A stretch of 15,024 nt of DNA, taken from NCBI GenBank assembly GCA_002479405.1, contig DLMX01000024.1:1-15024 (forward strand), written 5' to 3'. The stretch's first letter is position 1; each line of letters begins with the position of its first letter. Below the pieces are notes generated by a model, which saw nothing but the letters and a program-made list of their open reading frames with translations, did no database searches and was not told the origin of the DNA. The translations under genes were made by a program, and so were the position numbers. This DNA comes from Methylophilaceae bacterium UBA7525. Lineage in GTDB: Bacteria > Pseudomonadota > Gammaproteobacteria > Burkholderiales > Methylophilaceae. This document shows positions 5,353 through 11,386 of the stretch, piece after piece.

Positions 5353-6456
5353 ATGCTGAACGAACACGATTATCACTATATGGAAGAAGCACTGGCGTTG
5401 GCCGCACAGGGCTTGTACACCTGCATGCCCAACCCGCGCGTCGGCTGCGTCATCGTCAAGGATAGCGTCATCGTCGGCCGCGGTGCACATCTGCGTACAG
5501 GCGAGCCGCATGCCGAAGTGCATGCCCTGCGCGAAGCGGGCGAAAAGGCCAGAGGCGCCGATGCCTACGTGACGCTGGAACCCTGCAGCCACCACGGGCG
5601 GACCCCGCCTTGTGCCGATGCGCTGGTCGCAGCAGGCGTAAAACGCGTGTTCGTCGCCATGCAGGATCCCAATGCCAAAGTCGCCGGCAGTGGACTGGAA
5701 AAGCTCCGTCAGCATGGCATTGAAGTCCACTATGGCCTGTTCGAACACGAGGCTCAGGGATTGAATCCCGGCTTCATCTCGCGCATGACGCGTGGCCTGC
5801 CGTTTGTGCGCTGCAAGGTCGCCGCCAGCCTCGATGGCCGTACTGCACTGGCCAACGGCGTCAGCCAGTGGATCACCGGCGAAGAGTCTAGGGCGGACGT
5901 GCAGCACTGGCGTGCACGTTCCTGCGCCATCCTCACCGGCATCGGTACCGTGCTTTATGACAACCCGCAGATGAACGTACGCCGGCCGGACTTGGTCGAG
6001 ATCAAGTCCGGCAAACAGCCGCTGCGTGTCGTCGTCGATAGTCGTCTGCACATTTCGCCGGCCGCGAAAATACTGGAGGGCGGCAATACGCTGGTGGCCT
6101 ATGCTGTCGATACGGAAAACAGGACACAGGCCCTGGAGGCCGCTGGTGCAAAGCTGGTCTGCCTGCCGGATGCCGATGGTCGGGTGGACCTGCAGAAGCT
6201 GATGCAGTACCTCGCTTCGCTGGAGATCAACGAGGTGCTGGTGGAAGCCGGCGAGGGCATGAACGGTGCGCTGCAGCATGCCGACCTGATCGACGAATAC
6301 CTGTTCTATTTTGCACCGGTGCTGATGGGCAGTTCAGCGCGCGGCATGTTCGGACTGCCGTCCATGACCGAGATGGCGCAACGTGTAGAGCTGGAGATTC
6401 TGGGCATGGACAAGTTTGGCGCGGATATCCGCGTGCGTGCAAGACGCAGGCGCTGA
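5353..6456 (+). CDS. ribD: Bifunctional riboflavin biosynthesis protein RibD (367 aa)
   Basis: Catalyses deamination of the pyrimidine ring (2,5-diamino-6-ribosylamino-pyrimidinone phosphate) and then side-chain reduction with NADPH, two early cytosolic steps of riboflavin synthesis. The N-terminal cytidine-deaminase-like domain carries the zinc site: His53 and Glu55 in PHAEVHAL, and Cys78 and Cys87 in EPCSHHGRTPPC. The reductase domain begins near residue 148 (LPFVRCKVAASLDGRTAL, then SQWITG). It contains TGIGTVLYDNPQMNVR and ends in the EVLVEAGEGMNGALQ segment. Length matches the family. The start codon has only a weak AGAG ribosome binding site. It is followed after 3 bp by the TatD-type gene. 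Other rib genes are not in the window. Confidence 0.96.
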   Translation: MLNEHDYHYMEEALALAAQGLYTCMPNPRVGCVIVKDSVIVGRGAHLRTGEPHAEVHALREAGEKARGADAYVTLEPCSHHGRTPPCADALVAAGVKRVFVAMQDPNAKVAGSGLEKLRQHGIEVHYGLFEHEAQGLNPGFISRMTRGLPFVRCKVAASLDGRTALANGVSQWITGEESRADVQHWRARSCAILTGIGTVLYDNPQMNVRRPDLVEIKSGKQPLRVVVDSRLHISPAAKILEGGNTLVAYAVDTENRTQALEAAGAKLVCLPDADGRVDLQKLMQYLASLEINEVLVEAGEGMNGALQHADLIDEYLFYFAPVLMGSSARGMFGLPSMTEMAQRVELEILGMDKFGADIRVRARRRR

Positions 6457-6459
6457 GCC

Positions 6460-7257
6460 ATGCTGATCGATACCCATTGCCATCTGGATGCCGCAGAGTT
6501 CGATGCCGACCGTCCGGCGGTCATTGCCGGTGCGATAGCTGCAGGCGTCGGCATGATGGTGGTGCCGGCTGTATATCGAGATAACTTTGCGCCAGTGCTG
6601 CGCTTGCCGCAGCAGCATGCAGAGTGTGCCTGTGCGCTGGGCATCCACCCCATGTACGTCGAAAGCTCCACGCCTGATGATTTGCAGGCCTTGAAGTCGC
6701 TGCTGAACAATCCGCATGTCGTGGCGGTCGGCGAGATCGGCCTTGATTTCTTTGTCGAGGGCTACAACCGCGAAATGCAGGAATACTATTTCGTCGAACA
6801 GCTCAAGCTGGCCAAGGCCTTCGATCTGCCGGTGCTCTTGCATGTGCGGCGCTCGATCGACATCATCCTCAAATATCTGCGTATATATAAGGTGCGTGGC
6901 GGCATCGCTCACGCCTTCAACGGCAGCGAGCAACAGGCGCAGGAATTCATCAAGCTGGGCTTCAAGCTGGGTTTCGGCGGCGCCATGACTTATCCGCGCG
7001 CCACCAGGCTGCGTCATCTGGCCGAACATCTACCGCTGGATGCCATTGTGCTGGAGACCGATGCGCCCGACATGGCGCCGGAATGGCTGGGTCATGGAGC
7101 GCGCAACAGTCCCGGACAATTGCCGCAGATTGCACGGGTGCTGGCAGAACTGCGCCGGGAAAATATCACTGAAATCATTGATATTACTGGCCGCAATGCC
7201 TGTATGGTATTGCCAAAACTGGCCCATTTATGCACATCAGCTCACAAGTCACATTAA
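6460..7257 (+). CDS. TatD-family metal-dependent hydrolase, YjjV-like (265 aa)
   Basis: Metal-dependent hydrolase of the TatD family (TIM barrel), whose members are mostly DNases. All metal ligands are visible: His6 and His8 in DTHCHLD, Glu92 in VGEIGLDFF, His128 in LLHVRR, His151 in GGIAHAFNGS, and Asp201 in VLETDAPDM. The YPRATRLR segment and the ETDAPDM ending resemble the YjjV subgroup more than TatD itself. Substrate is unproven; DNA repair or nucleic-acid turnover is inferred from the family. It starts 3 bp after the ribD stop, so the two are almost certainly co-transcribed. The last ~10 residues are polar and unlike the family core. An AT-rich spacer follows. Confidence 0.93.
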   Translation: MLIDTHCHLDAAEFDADRPAVIAGAIAAGVGMMVVPAVYRDNFAPVLRLPQQHAECACALGIHPMYVESSTPDDLQALKSLLNNPHVVAVGEIGLDFFVEGYNREMQEYYFVEQLKLAKAFDLPVLLHVRRSIDIILKYLRIYKVRGGIAHAFNGSEQQAQEFIKLGFKLGFGGAMTYPRATRLRHLAEHLPLDAIVLETDAPDMAPEWLGHGARNSPGQLPQIARVLAELRRENITEIIDITGRNACMVLPKLAHLCTSAHKSH

Positions 7258-7379
7258 GTAATGTTAAAAAATGTTAATAATCCAATAACATACAATAACT
7301 CGTTGATTTGTATATAAAAAAACACGAGATTAAAAAATAGGCGATGGCAAAAAATCGTTATGGAATGGTAGGTTACATT

Positions 7380-7394
7380 TTGATGCAACATCAA
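7380..7394. promoter_or_regulatory. Inverted repeat, possible operator, upstream of mtnA
   Basis: TTGATG (7380-7385) and CATCAA (7389-7394) are perfect inverted copies with a CAA spacer. The size suits a dimeric regulator. It directly abuts the DnaA-box-like cluster. No known regulator was matched. Confidence 0.3.
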
Positions 7395-7426
7395 TCCACA
7401 AAGTTATCCACAGTTTCTGTGGATTC
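7392..7426. promoter_or_regulatory. Cluster of DnaA-box-like sites
   Basis: TTATCCACA (7404-7412) is a perfect consensus DnaA box. CAATCCACA (7392-7400) lies 3 bp before it and GAATCCACA lies on the minus strand (7426-7418); each matches 7 of 9 positions. The perfect box and the minus-strand box face each other as an 8-bp inverted repeat, ATCCACAG-TTT-CTGTGGAT (7406-7424). An AT-rich stretch lies 40-130 bp away. Possible roles are DnaA titration or regulation of mtnA; there is no dnaA, dnaN or rpmH nearby, so a chromosomal origin is not supported. Confidence 0.5.
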
Positions 7427-7504
7427 CCACAAGCCACATGGGGTCACTGCGGTAATGGCCTTCGCCGCCGTTGATTCCGGTTGTAACTGCAAGGGCGTAA
7501 GCGC

Positions 7505-8620
7505 ATGAAAGTCGCGGGGGAACATTATCGAACCATCTGGCCGGAAACCGGCGAGCAGGTAAATGGCAGCCAGTCCAATGGCAATCAAACGGTCGCCATC
7601 ATCGACCAGACGCAGTTGCCGCACTGTTTCGTCACACAGCGGGTGGACAACGTGGCGGGTATGGTTAATGCCATCAAGACCATGCAGGTGCGCGGCGCGC
7701 CGTTGATAGGTGCCTCTGCCGCTTACGGCATAGCACTGGCGACCAATGTGGACGTGGACGAGCATGCACTCAAGCAGGCAGCACATGAACTGCTGGCAAG
7801 CCGACCGACCGCGGTCAATCTGGCCTGGGCGGTGGAACGCATGCTGCAACTGCTGTTGGCGCTGCCAGAGCGCGAGCGCGGTGTAGCTGCATGGCGCGAG
7901 GCCGCCGTGATTTGCGATGAGGATGTGGCTATCAATCAGGCCATCGGCCAGCATGGGCTCACTATGCTGCGGAAGATGGCGGATGCATTGCAGCGTCCAC
8001 TCAACATCCTTACCCATTGCAACGCCGGCTGGCTGGCGACCGTGGATTGGGGTACTGCGCTATCGCCGATCTACGCTGCGCATGATGCCGGCTTGGACGT
8101 GCATGTATGGGTCGATGAAACCCGCCCGCGCAATCAGGGTGCCAGCCTCACGGCCTGGGAACTGGCGCAGCACGGTGTCCCGCACACCGTCATCAGCGAC
8201 AACGCCGGCGGCCATCTCATGCAGCATGGCCGGGTCGATTGCGTCATCGTTGGCGCCGACCGCGTGACGGCCAGCGGCGATGTCTGCAACAAGATAGGGA
8301 CCTATCTGAAAGCGCTGGCGGCCTTCGATAACCGTGTGCCGTTCTACGCCGCCGTGCCGACGCCGACCATCGATTGGAGCATGACGGATGGCGTGCGCGA
8401 TATCCCGATCGAGGAGCGCGATGCGGGGGAGGTGGCCCATATGACCGGCATGGCGGCCGATGGCAGCGTCCAGACCGTGCGGGTGATTCCGGAGGACAGC
8501 GCCGCTGCCAATCCGGCTTTCGACGTCACCCCGGCGCGGCTGGTGACCGGTATCATCACCGAACGCGGCATCTGCTCGCCGGGTGAATTACATCGCATGA
8601 TCAAGGAGTCAAACCCATGA
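7505..8620 (+). CDS. mtnA: S-methyl-5-thioribose-1-phosphate isomerase (371 aa)
   Basis: Converts 5-methylthioribose-1-phosphate to 5-methylthioribulose-1-phosphate in 5'-methylthioadenosine salvage; the same enzyme handles the 5-deoxy analogue. Family motifs are present: VRGAPLIGASAAYG (62-75), the catalytic cysteine Cys172 in THCNAGWLAT, the catalytic Asp252 in VGADRV, and NKIGTYLKA (262-270). Relative to B. subtilis MtnA (Cys160, Asp240) both sit 12 residues later. The ATG at 7505 has AAGGG at 9 nt. Its stop overlaps the start of the aldolase gene by 4 bp (ATGA), so the two products are translationally coupled. No mtnP/mtnN or mtnK, and no mtnC, mtnD or mtnE, lie in the window. Alternative reading as an eIF2B-like protein is unlikely given the intact catalytic residues. 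Confidence 0.95.
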   Translation: MKVAGEHYRTIWPETGEQVNGSQSNGNQTVAIIDQTQLPHCFVTQRVDNVAGMVNAIKTMQVRGAPLIGASAAYGIALATNVDVDEHALKQAAHELLASRPTAVNLAWAVERMLQLLLALPERERGVAAWREAAVICDEDVAINQAIGQHGLTMLRKMADALQRPLNILTHCNAGWLATVDWGTALSPIYAAHDAGLDVHVWVDETRPRNQGASLTAWELAQHGVPHTVISDNAGGHLMQHGRVDCVIVGADRVTASGDVCNKIGTYLKALAAFDNRVPFYAAVPTPTIDWSMTDGVRDIPIEERDAGEVAHMTGMAADGSVQTVRVIPEDSAAANPAFDVTPARLVTGIITERGICSPGELHRMIKESNP

Positions 8621-8661
8621 AACCGGAAGCCATGAAACCAGCACCTATGAAAGCAGAACGC
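8617..8661 (+). repeat. Three 15-bp in-frame repeats at the aldolase start
   Basis: Units starting at 8617, 8632 and 8647 each begin ATGAAA and encode MKPEA, MKPAP and MKAER. This gives three successive in-frame ATG codons. The family's usual N-terminus corresponds to the third, so the first two units look like an added extension. Only the first ATG has a well-placed Shine-Dalgarno. Confidence 0.7.
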
Positions 8662-9294
8662 GAACAACTGCTCGCTGTCATGCAGCGGCTTGTGCAATGC
8701 GGCCTCAATCGCGGAGCCTCCGGTAACGCCAGCGAGCGGGTGGAGGGTGGCCTGTTGATTACGCCATCCGGCATGGATGTGGAAGACATGCTGGCGAGCG
8801 ACATGGTGTTCATGAACATTGAAGGAGAATGGGAGAGCGAAGCGCAAGGTGCGCGCAAACCCTCCAGCGAATGGCATTTCCACCTCAACATCCTCAAGCA
8901 ACGGCCTGAGATCAATGCCGTCATCCACACCCATTCAATGTCCGCCACCACGCTTGCTTGCTTGCGCAAGGATGTGCCGCCGTTCCATTACATGATCGCC
9001 GTCGCGGGCGGCGACAGTATCCGCTGCGCGTCCTATGCCCTGTTCGGCACACCAGCGCTGTCAGAGGCTGCAATAAAGGCATTGGAAGGCCACCGCGCCT
9101 GTCTGCTCGCCAATCACGGCATGATCGCCTTGGGCCAAGATTTGAAACAGGCTTTCGATGTGGCGGTGGAGGTCGAGGCGCTATGCGAGCAATACCTGCG
9201 TACGCTGCAGGTGGCTGAGCCTGCTTTACTGAGCCCGCAGGAAATGGCCGATGTGTTTGAGCAGTTCAGGGGGTATGGCAAGTGGGCGGAGTGA
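8617..9294 (+). CDS. Class II aldolase, FucA-type, probable methylthioribulose-1-phosphate aldolase (Ald2-like, 225 aa)
   Basis: Zinc-dependent class II aldolase closest to L-fuculose-1-phosphate aldolase. Zinc ligands and catalytic glutamate are conserved: Glu85 in SSEWHFH, His104 and His106 in VIHTHS, and His167 in ANHGMI. The GNAS (36-39), ITPSGM (48-53) and HYMIAVAGG (124-132) motifs bind the phosphate or shape the site. Coupling to mtnA by a 4-bp overlap makes 5-methylthioribulose-1-phosphate (and 5-deoxyribulose-1-phosphate) the likely substrate, giving DHAP plus a methylthio- or plain acetaldehyde, as known for Ald2 of the DHAP shunt. An MtnB-type dehydratase is less likely because the sequence follows FucA. 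AAGGAG (8603-8608) at 8 nt supports the first ATG; further in-frame ATGs at 8632 and 8647 lie in a 15-bp repeat. Confidence 0.88.
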   Translation: MKPEAMKPAPMKAEREQLLAVMQRLVQCGLNRGASGNASERVEGGLLITPSGMDVEDMLASDMVFMNIEGEWESEAQGARKPSSEWHFHLNILKQRPEINAVIHTHSMSATTLACLRKDVPPFHYMIAVAGGDSIRCASYALFGTPALSEAAIKALEGHRACLLANHGMIALGQDLKQAFDVAVEVEALCEQYLRTLQVAEPALLSPQEMADVFEQFRGYGKWAE

Positions 9295-9344
9295 GAAAAT
9301 AAGGCTGAATTGGCCGGGGATGATAACGACTTGTGGAAGAAAGC

Positions 9345-9380
9345 TTGTCCGAACCCGTCATGGTTCAAGGGTTCGGACAA
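9345..9380. terminator. Perfect 12-bp hairpin between the convergent aldolase and mddA genes
   Basis: TTGTCCGAACCC (9345-9356) and GGGTTCGGACAA (9369-9380) pair without mismatch around a 12-nt loop. It lies between two convergent stop codons (9294 and 9445), the usual place for a shared terminator. On the minus strand a short pyrimidine tract (GCTTTCTT) follows; on the plus strand there is no T-run. Best read as a terminator mainly for mddA, weak for the mtnA operon. Confidence 0.5.
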
Positions 9381-9444
9381 ATCAGTGCTGGGAAACTACA
9401 GTTCTTATCTGGTTGCGTGCATTGTTGTTTCAATAGTTAACGGA

Positions 9445-10176
9445 TTACTTCCGCTTTAGAAACGGGATGATCATGGAAACTTCTTTTTGGTACTCCTGAT
9501 ATTCTGCACCATGACATCTCACTAAATCCCGTTCTTCAAATTGAAGTGCAACCAGTATGTAAATTGTCGTGACGATGGAAAAGACAAGATGCCCAAGTGT
9601 CATATCTGGTGTAGCCCAAAAGGCAATGATGAAACCTAACATGATTGGGTGTCGCACAAATTTATAGAGAAATGGAGTTTTGAATGCACTGTCAGGAAAC
9701 TCCTGATTTTTCATATAGAGATACACTTGCCGTAAACCAAATAGATCGAAATGATTAATCAAGAATGTACTAAGTAAAACAATCAACCAACCTAGCCAGA
9801 ATAGTCCCCATAAAACAAAACGGCCCGTCGTGTTCTCGACTTGCCAAACACTTATGGTAATGGGCTGCCATTGCCAAAAGAGAAGAATCAGAACAAGGCT
9901 GGAAAGTAACACATAAGTGCTGCGTTCTATGGCAGCTGGGATCAATTTGATCCACCAGCTTTTAAAGGCCGGTCGAGCCATTACGCTGTGCTGGACAGCA
10001 AAAATACCAAGTAGTAACAAATTTAGCAGTAGAGACGTAACGAGTTGACCGGCTGTGCCGGAATCAATTGATTTTGGAACAACAAGGTTTCCAACGAACC
10101 CTACTGAATAGAGAAATGTCACGAAGAAAATCAGATAAGAAATGATGCCGTATGTTAAATAAACAAAGCGATTCAT
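9445..10176 (-). CDS. mddA: Integral membrane methyltransferase, MddA/NnrU-ICMT type, probable methanethiol S-methyltransferase (243 aa)
   Basis: Polytopic inner-membrane protein with hydrophobic segments near residues 9-29, 46-62, 88-104, 119-140, 178-190 and 196-212. The C-terminal half fits the isoprenylcysteine-methyltransferase-like superfamily: FGLRQVYLYM (146-155), the SAM-site RHP at 175-177 followed by MLGFIIAFWATPDMT, and the FEERDL (213-218) plus HGAEYQEYQ ending. This combination is what I know from MddA, which methylates methanethiol to dimethyl sulfide with SAM. NnrU-like or other ICMT relatives are the alternative. The start ATG is backed by a near-perfect AGGAGGG (minus strand, 10184-10190) at 7 nt. 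The gene is clearly more AT-rich than its neighbours and is convergent with mtnA-aldolase, pointing to acquisition. Substrate remains inferred. Confidence 0.78.
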   Translation of the reverse strand: MNRFVYLTYGIISYLIFFVTFLYSVGFVGNLVVPKSIDSGTAGQLVTSLLLNLLLLGIFAVQHSVMARPAFKSWWIKLIPAAIERSTYVLLSSLVLILLFWQWQPITISVWQVENTTGRFVLWGLFWLGWLIVLLSTFLINHFDLFGLRQVYLYMKNQEFPDSAFKTPFLYKFVRHPIMLGFIIAFWATPDMTLGHLVFSIVTTIYILVALQFEERDLVRCHGAEYQEYQKEVSMIIPFLKRK

Positions 10177-10335
10177 AGCCTGACCCTCCTGTGGAAAAAG
10201 AACTCATGGCAAGAATTAATGTATACCAAATAAATACTTGCCGCCAGTTTGTTGCTGAGGGTGTAATGTCCATTTGCTCGGAAATTCATCTTCCAATCGA
10301 GCCGTAAAATCACGATCTGAAAGGAAATGAAGACG

Positions 10336-10422
10336 ATGAGTATCCGGGGACAGGAATACACTGTCGAGTTCAAGGGCGCCTATGGTAGTCGGTGCCTGGT
10401 CAGGGAATTGCGTAACCGTTGA
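10336..10422 (+). CDS. Possible 28-codon open frame of unknown origin
   Basis: It opens MSIRGQEYTVEFKG and ends RELRNR before TGA. AAGGA lies 10 nt upstream of the ATG. It is in the same frame as the aldolase remnant that follows at 10459, separated by this one stop. It does not match the aldolase sequence, and no family was recognised. It may be a fragment of a broken gene or chance. Confidence 0.15.
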   Translation: MSIRGQEYTVEFKGAYGSRCLVRELRNR

Positions 10423-10458
10423 TTTTCGGCCGTCAGGCCGAGAAAGATTGCTGCAAGG

Positions 10459-10542
10459 CAGGTGGGCGAGGCGGCGTTATTGAGTCCGCAGGAAATGGCT
10501 GAGGTGTTTGAGCAGTTCAGGTACGGCAAGTGGGCGGAGTAG
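10459..10542 (+). pseudogene. Decayed second copy of the class II aldolase 3' end
   Basis: The frame reads QVGEAALLSPQEMAEVFEQF and then RYGKWAE plus stop. It matches the last 28 residues of the intact aldolase (coding bases 9208-9294) with four substitutions (A-G, P-A, D-E at one site each) or a one-codon gap. Many DNA differences are synonymous (for example CCC/TCC context, GCC/GCT), and the single indel is exactly 3 bp. The copy therefore diverged while it was still under selection, and is not a fresh duplication. The upstream part of the gene is absent. It marks the far border of the mddA island. Confidence 0.85.
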
Positions 10543-10719
10543 TAACGCTATCGTTGAAGTGATTGTGGTGGCAACGTTCCGCTCTTGCCTATCTACTTGG
10601 CTATTGAATGGGAGTTTTTCCTGAAGGTCGAGACCTGCTTGCTATTAAGACGAAAAACATTCCTGTGAGCTGCAATGCCCATTTATCTTGGTTATTTGTC
10701 ACAACAATTTGAACTTACA

Positions 10720-10749
10720 TTGAGCATAAGCATCCACATATTATATAAA
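10720..10749 (+). promoter_or_regulatory. Candidate sigma-70 promoter of the DUF2380 gene
   Basis: TTGAGC (10720-10725) is followed after 16 or 18 bp by TATATA (10742-10747) or TATAAA (10744-10749). The surrounding DNA is AT-rich. The predicted transcript start would lie about 50 bp before the ATG at 10806. A TTGACA at 10750-10755 has no -10 partner at the right distance. Confidence 0.4.
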
Positions 10750-10805
10750 TTGACATATTGTTATGTCTTGCGTTGTGGAATAACCAGAGCGATAGGCGGC
10801 AATTG

Positions 10806-11357
10806 ATGAAAGTATGCCCAATGAAACGTTTAATCACTTGTTTCCTGATCAGCGTATGCGCTGTGGCGATACTTGTGCCTTCGGTTCAGGCTGAACCGAT
10901 AGCCAAGGTCATGGTGCTGGATTACCAGTTGAATGATCTGACGGACCTGCCGAACGCACCGGAGGAGGTAGCGCGCATTGCTCTGCTGTCTTCAGTCTAC
11001 AAGCAGCGGTTGGCGGAGAATGGCGTGGAACTGGTGCCGGTGAACCAGGCCTTGCAGCATGCGGTGGAGAACGAGTCGCCGACCTATCTGTTCGACAATG
11101 TGCCGAATGCGGCGAAGATGGCGGAGGGTAGTGGTGCGGATTATCTGTTGATTGGTGTTGCGCTGAAACCGACTTATCTTTTTGTCTATCCGCGCATCCT
11201 GCTGGTGGATACCAGGACGGCGGACGTGGTGATGGCGCGTGCCGCGCAGCTGGAAAGCTCGTGGTCGGACGAGAACACGACGCGGCGCACGGCCGAGAAA
11301 CTGGCCGACATGGTGAGCGCGGAGTTGAAGAACCTGACGGCGAGCCGTCAGGATTGA
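10806..11357 (+). CDS. Exported DUF2380-type protein (183 aa)
   Basis: Begins with a Sec signal peptide (MKVCPMKRLITCFLISVCAV, ending VQA-EP with predicted cleavage near residue 29). The mature part reads AKVMVLDYQLNDLTD, later VELVPVNQALQ, GADYLLIGVALKP and YPRILLVDTRTADVV. This is the layout of DUF2380 family periplasmic proteins, which have a Rossmann-like TolB-N/LpoB-like feel; no activity is known to me. The ATG at 10806 is chosen because AGGCGG lies 6 nt upstream and it keeps a full signal peptide. The ATG at 10821 (MKRLITC) is a good alternative, while 10758 adds an unlikely leader. It is convergent with pyrF (19 bp between stops) and has its own promoter-like region. Confidence 0.75.
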   Translation: MKVCPMKRLITCFLISVCAVAILVPSVQAEPIAKVMVLDYQLNDLTDLPNAPEEVARIALLSSVYKQRLAENGVELVPVNQALQHAVENESPTYLFDNVPNAAKMAEGSGADYLLIGVALKPTYLFVYPRILLVDTRTADVVMARAAQLESSWSDENTTRRTAEKLADMVSAELKNLTASRQD

Positions 11358-11370
11358 GCGATAGTGTCGG

Positions 11371-11386
11371 GCAGGCTTATGCCTGC
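11371..11386. terminator. Short GC-rich hairpin at the DUF2380/pyrF convergence
   Basis: GCAGGC (11371-11376) pairs perfectly with GCCTGC (11381-11386) around TTAT. The pyrF stop codon lies in the loop. No U-run follows on either strand, so termination here would be weak or factor-dependent. Position between convergent genes is the main support. Confidence 0.3.

Larger units (their letters stand above)
7258..7504. other. AT-rich intergenic region with DnaA-box-like cluster, before mtnA
   Basis: No coding region is supported here. Positions 7258-7345 are strongly AT-rich with runs of A. Then come an inverted repeat TTGATG-CAA-CATCAA (7380-7394) and a cluster of ATCCACA motifs (7392-7426). A weak promoter-like pair TTGTAT (7308-7313), 17 bp, TAAAAA (7331-7336) is possible. 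The mtnA ribosome binding site AAGGG is at 7491-7495. No T-run hairpin closes the ribD-tatD transcript. Confidence 0.6.
10177..10805. other. Intergenic region between mddA and the DUF2380 gene
   Basis: No intact gene was recognised in about 630 bp. It holds the mddA ribosome binding site (10184-10190) and an inverted repeat GGCAAG/CTTGCC (near 10208-10252). A 28-codon open frame (10336-10422) with AAGGA upstream is followed by a hairpin TCGGCC-GTCA-GGCCGA (10426-10441). The decayed aldolase 3' end is at 10459-10542, and an AT-rich promoter region lies before 10806. The mix of base compositions suggests the scar of one or more insertions. Confidence 0.6.

Noticed and set aside
5302..6279. Long minus-strand open frame opposite ribD (325 codons)
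   Set aside because: Antisense shadow of ribD in high-GC DNA; the ribD frame has all catalytic motifs.
7308..7326. LexA (SOS) box in TTGTATATAAAAAAACAC
   Set aside because: Half-sites are too weak and two bases too far apart compared with CTGT-N8-ACAG.
7258..7504. Chromosomal origin of replication (AT-rich DNA plus DnaA boxes)
   Set aside because: Only one perfect box, and no dnaA, dnaN, rpmH or gidA nearby; kept as a DnaA-box cluster only.
10300..10450. Remnant of an insertion sequence or transposase
   Set aside because: No transposase motif and no terminal inverted repeats could be paired across the mddA island.
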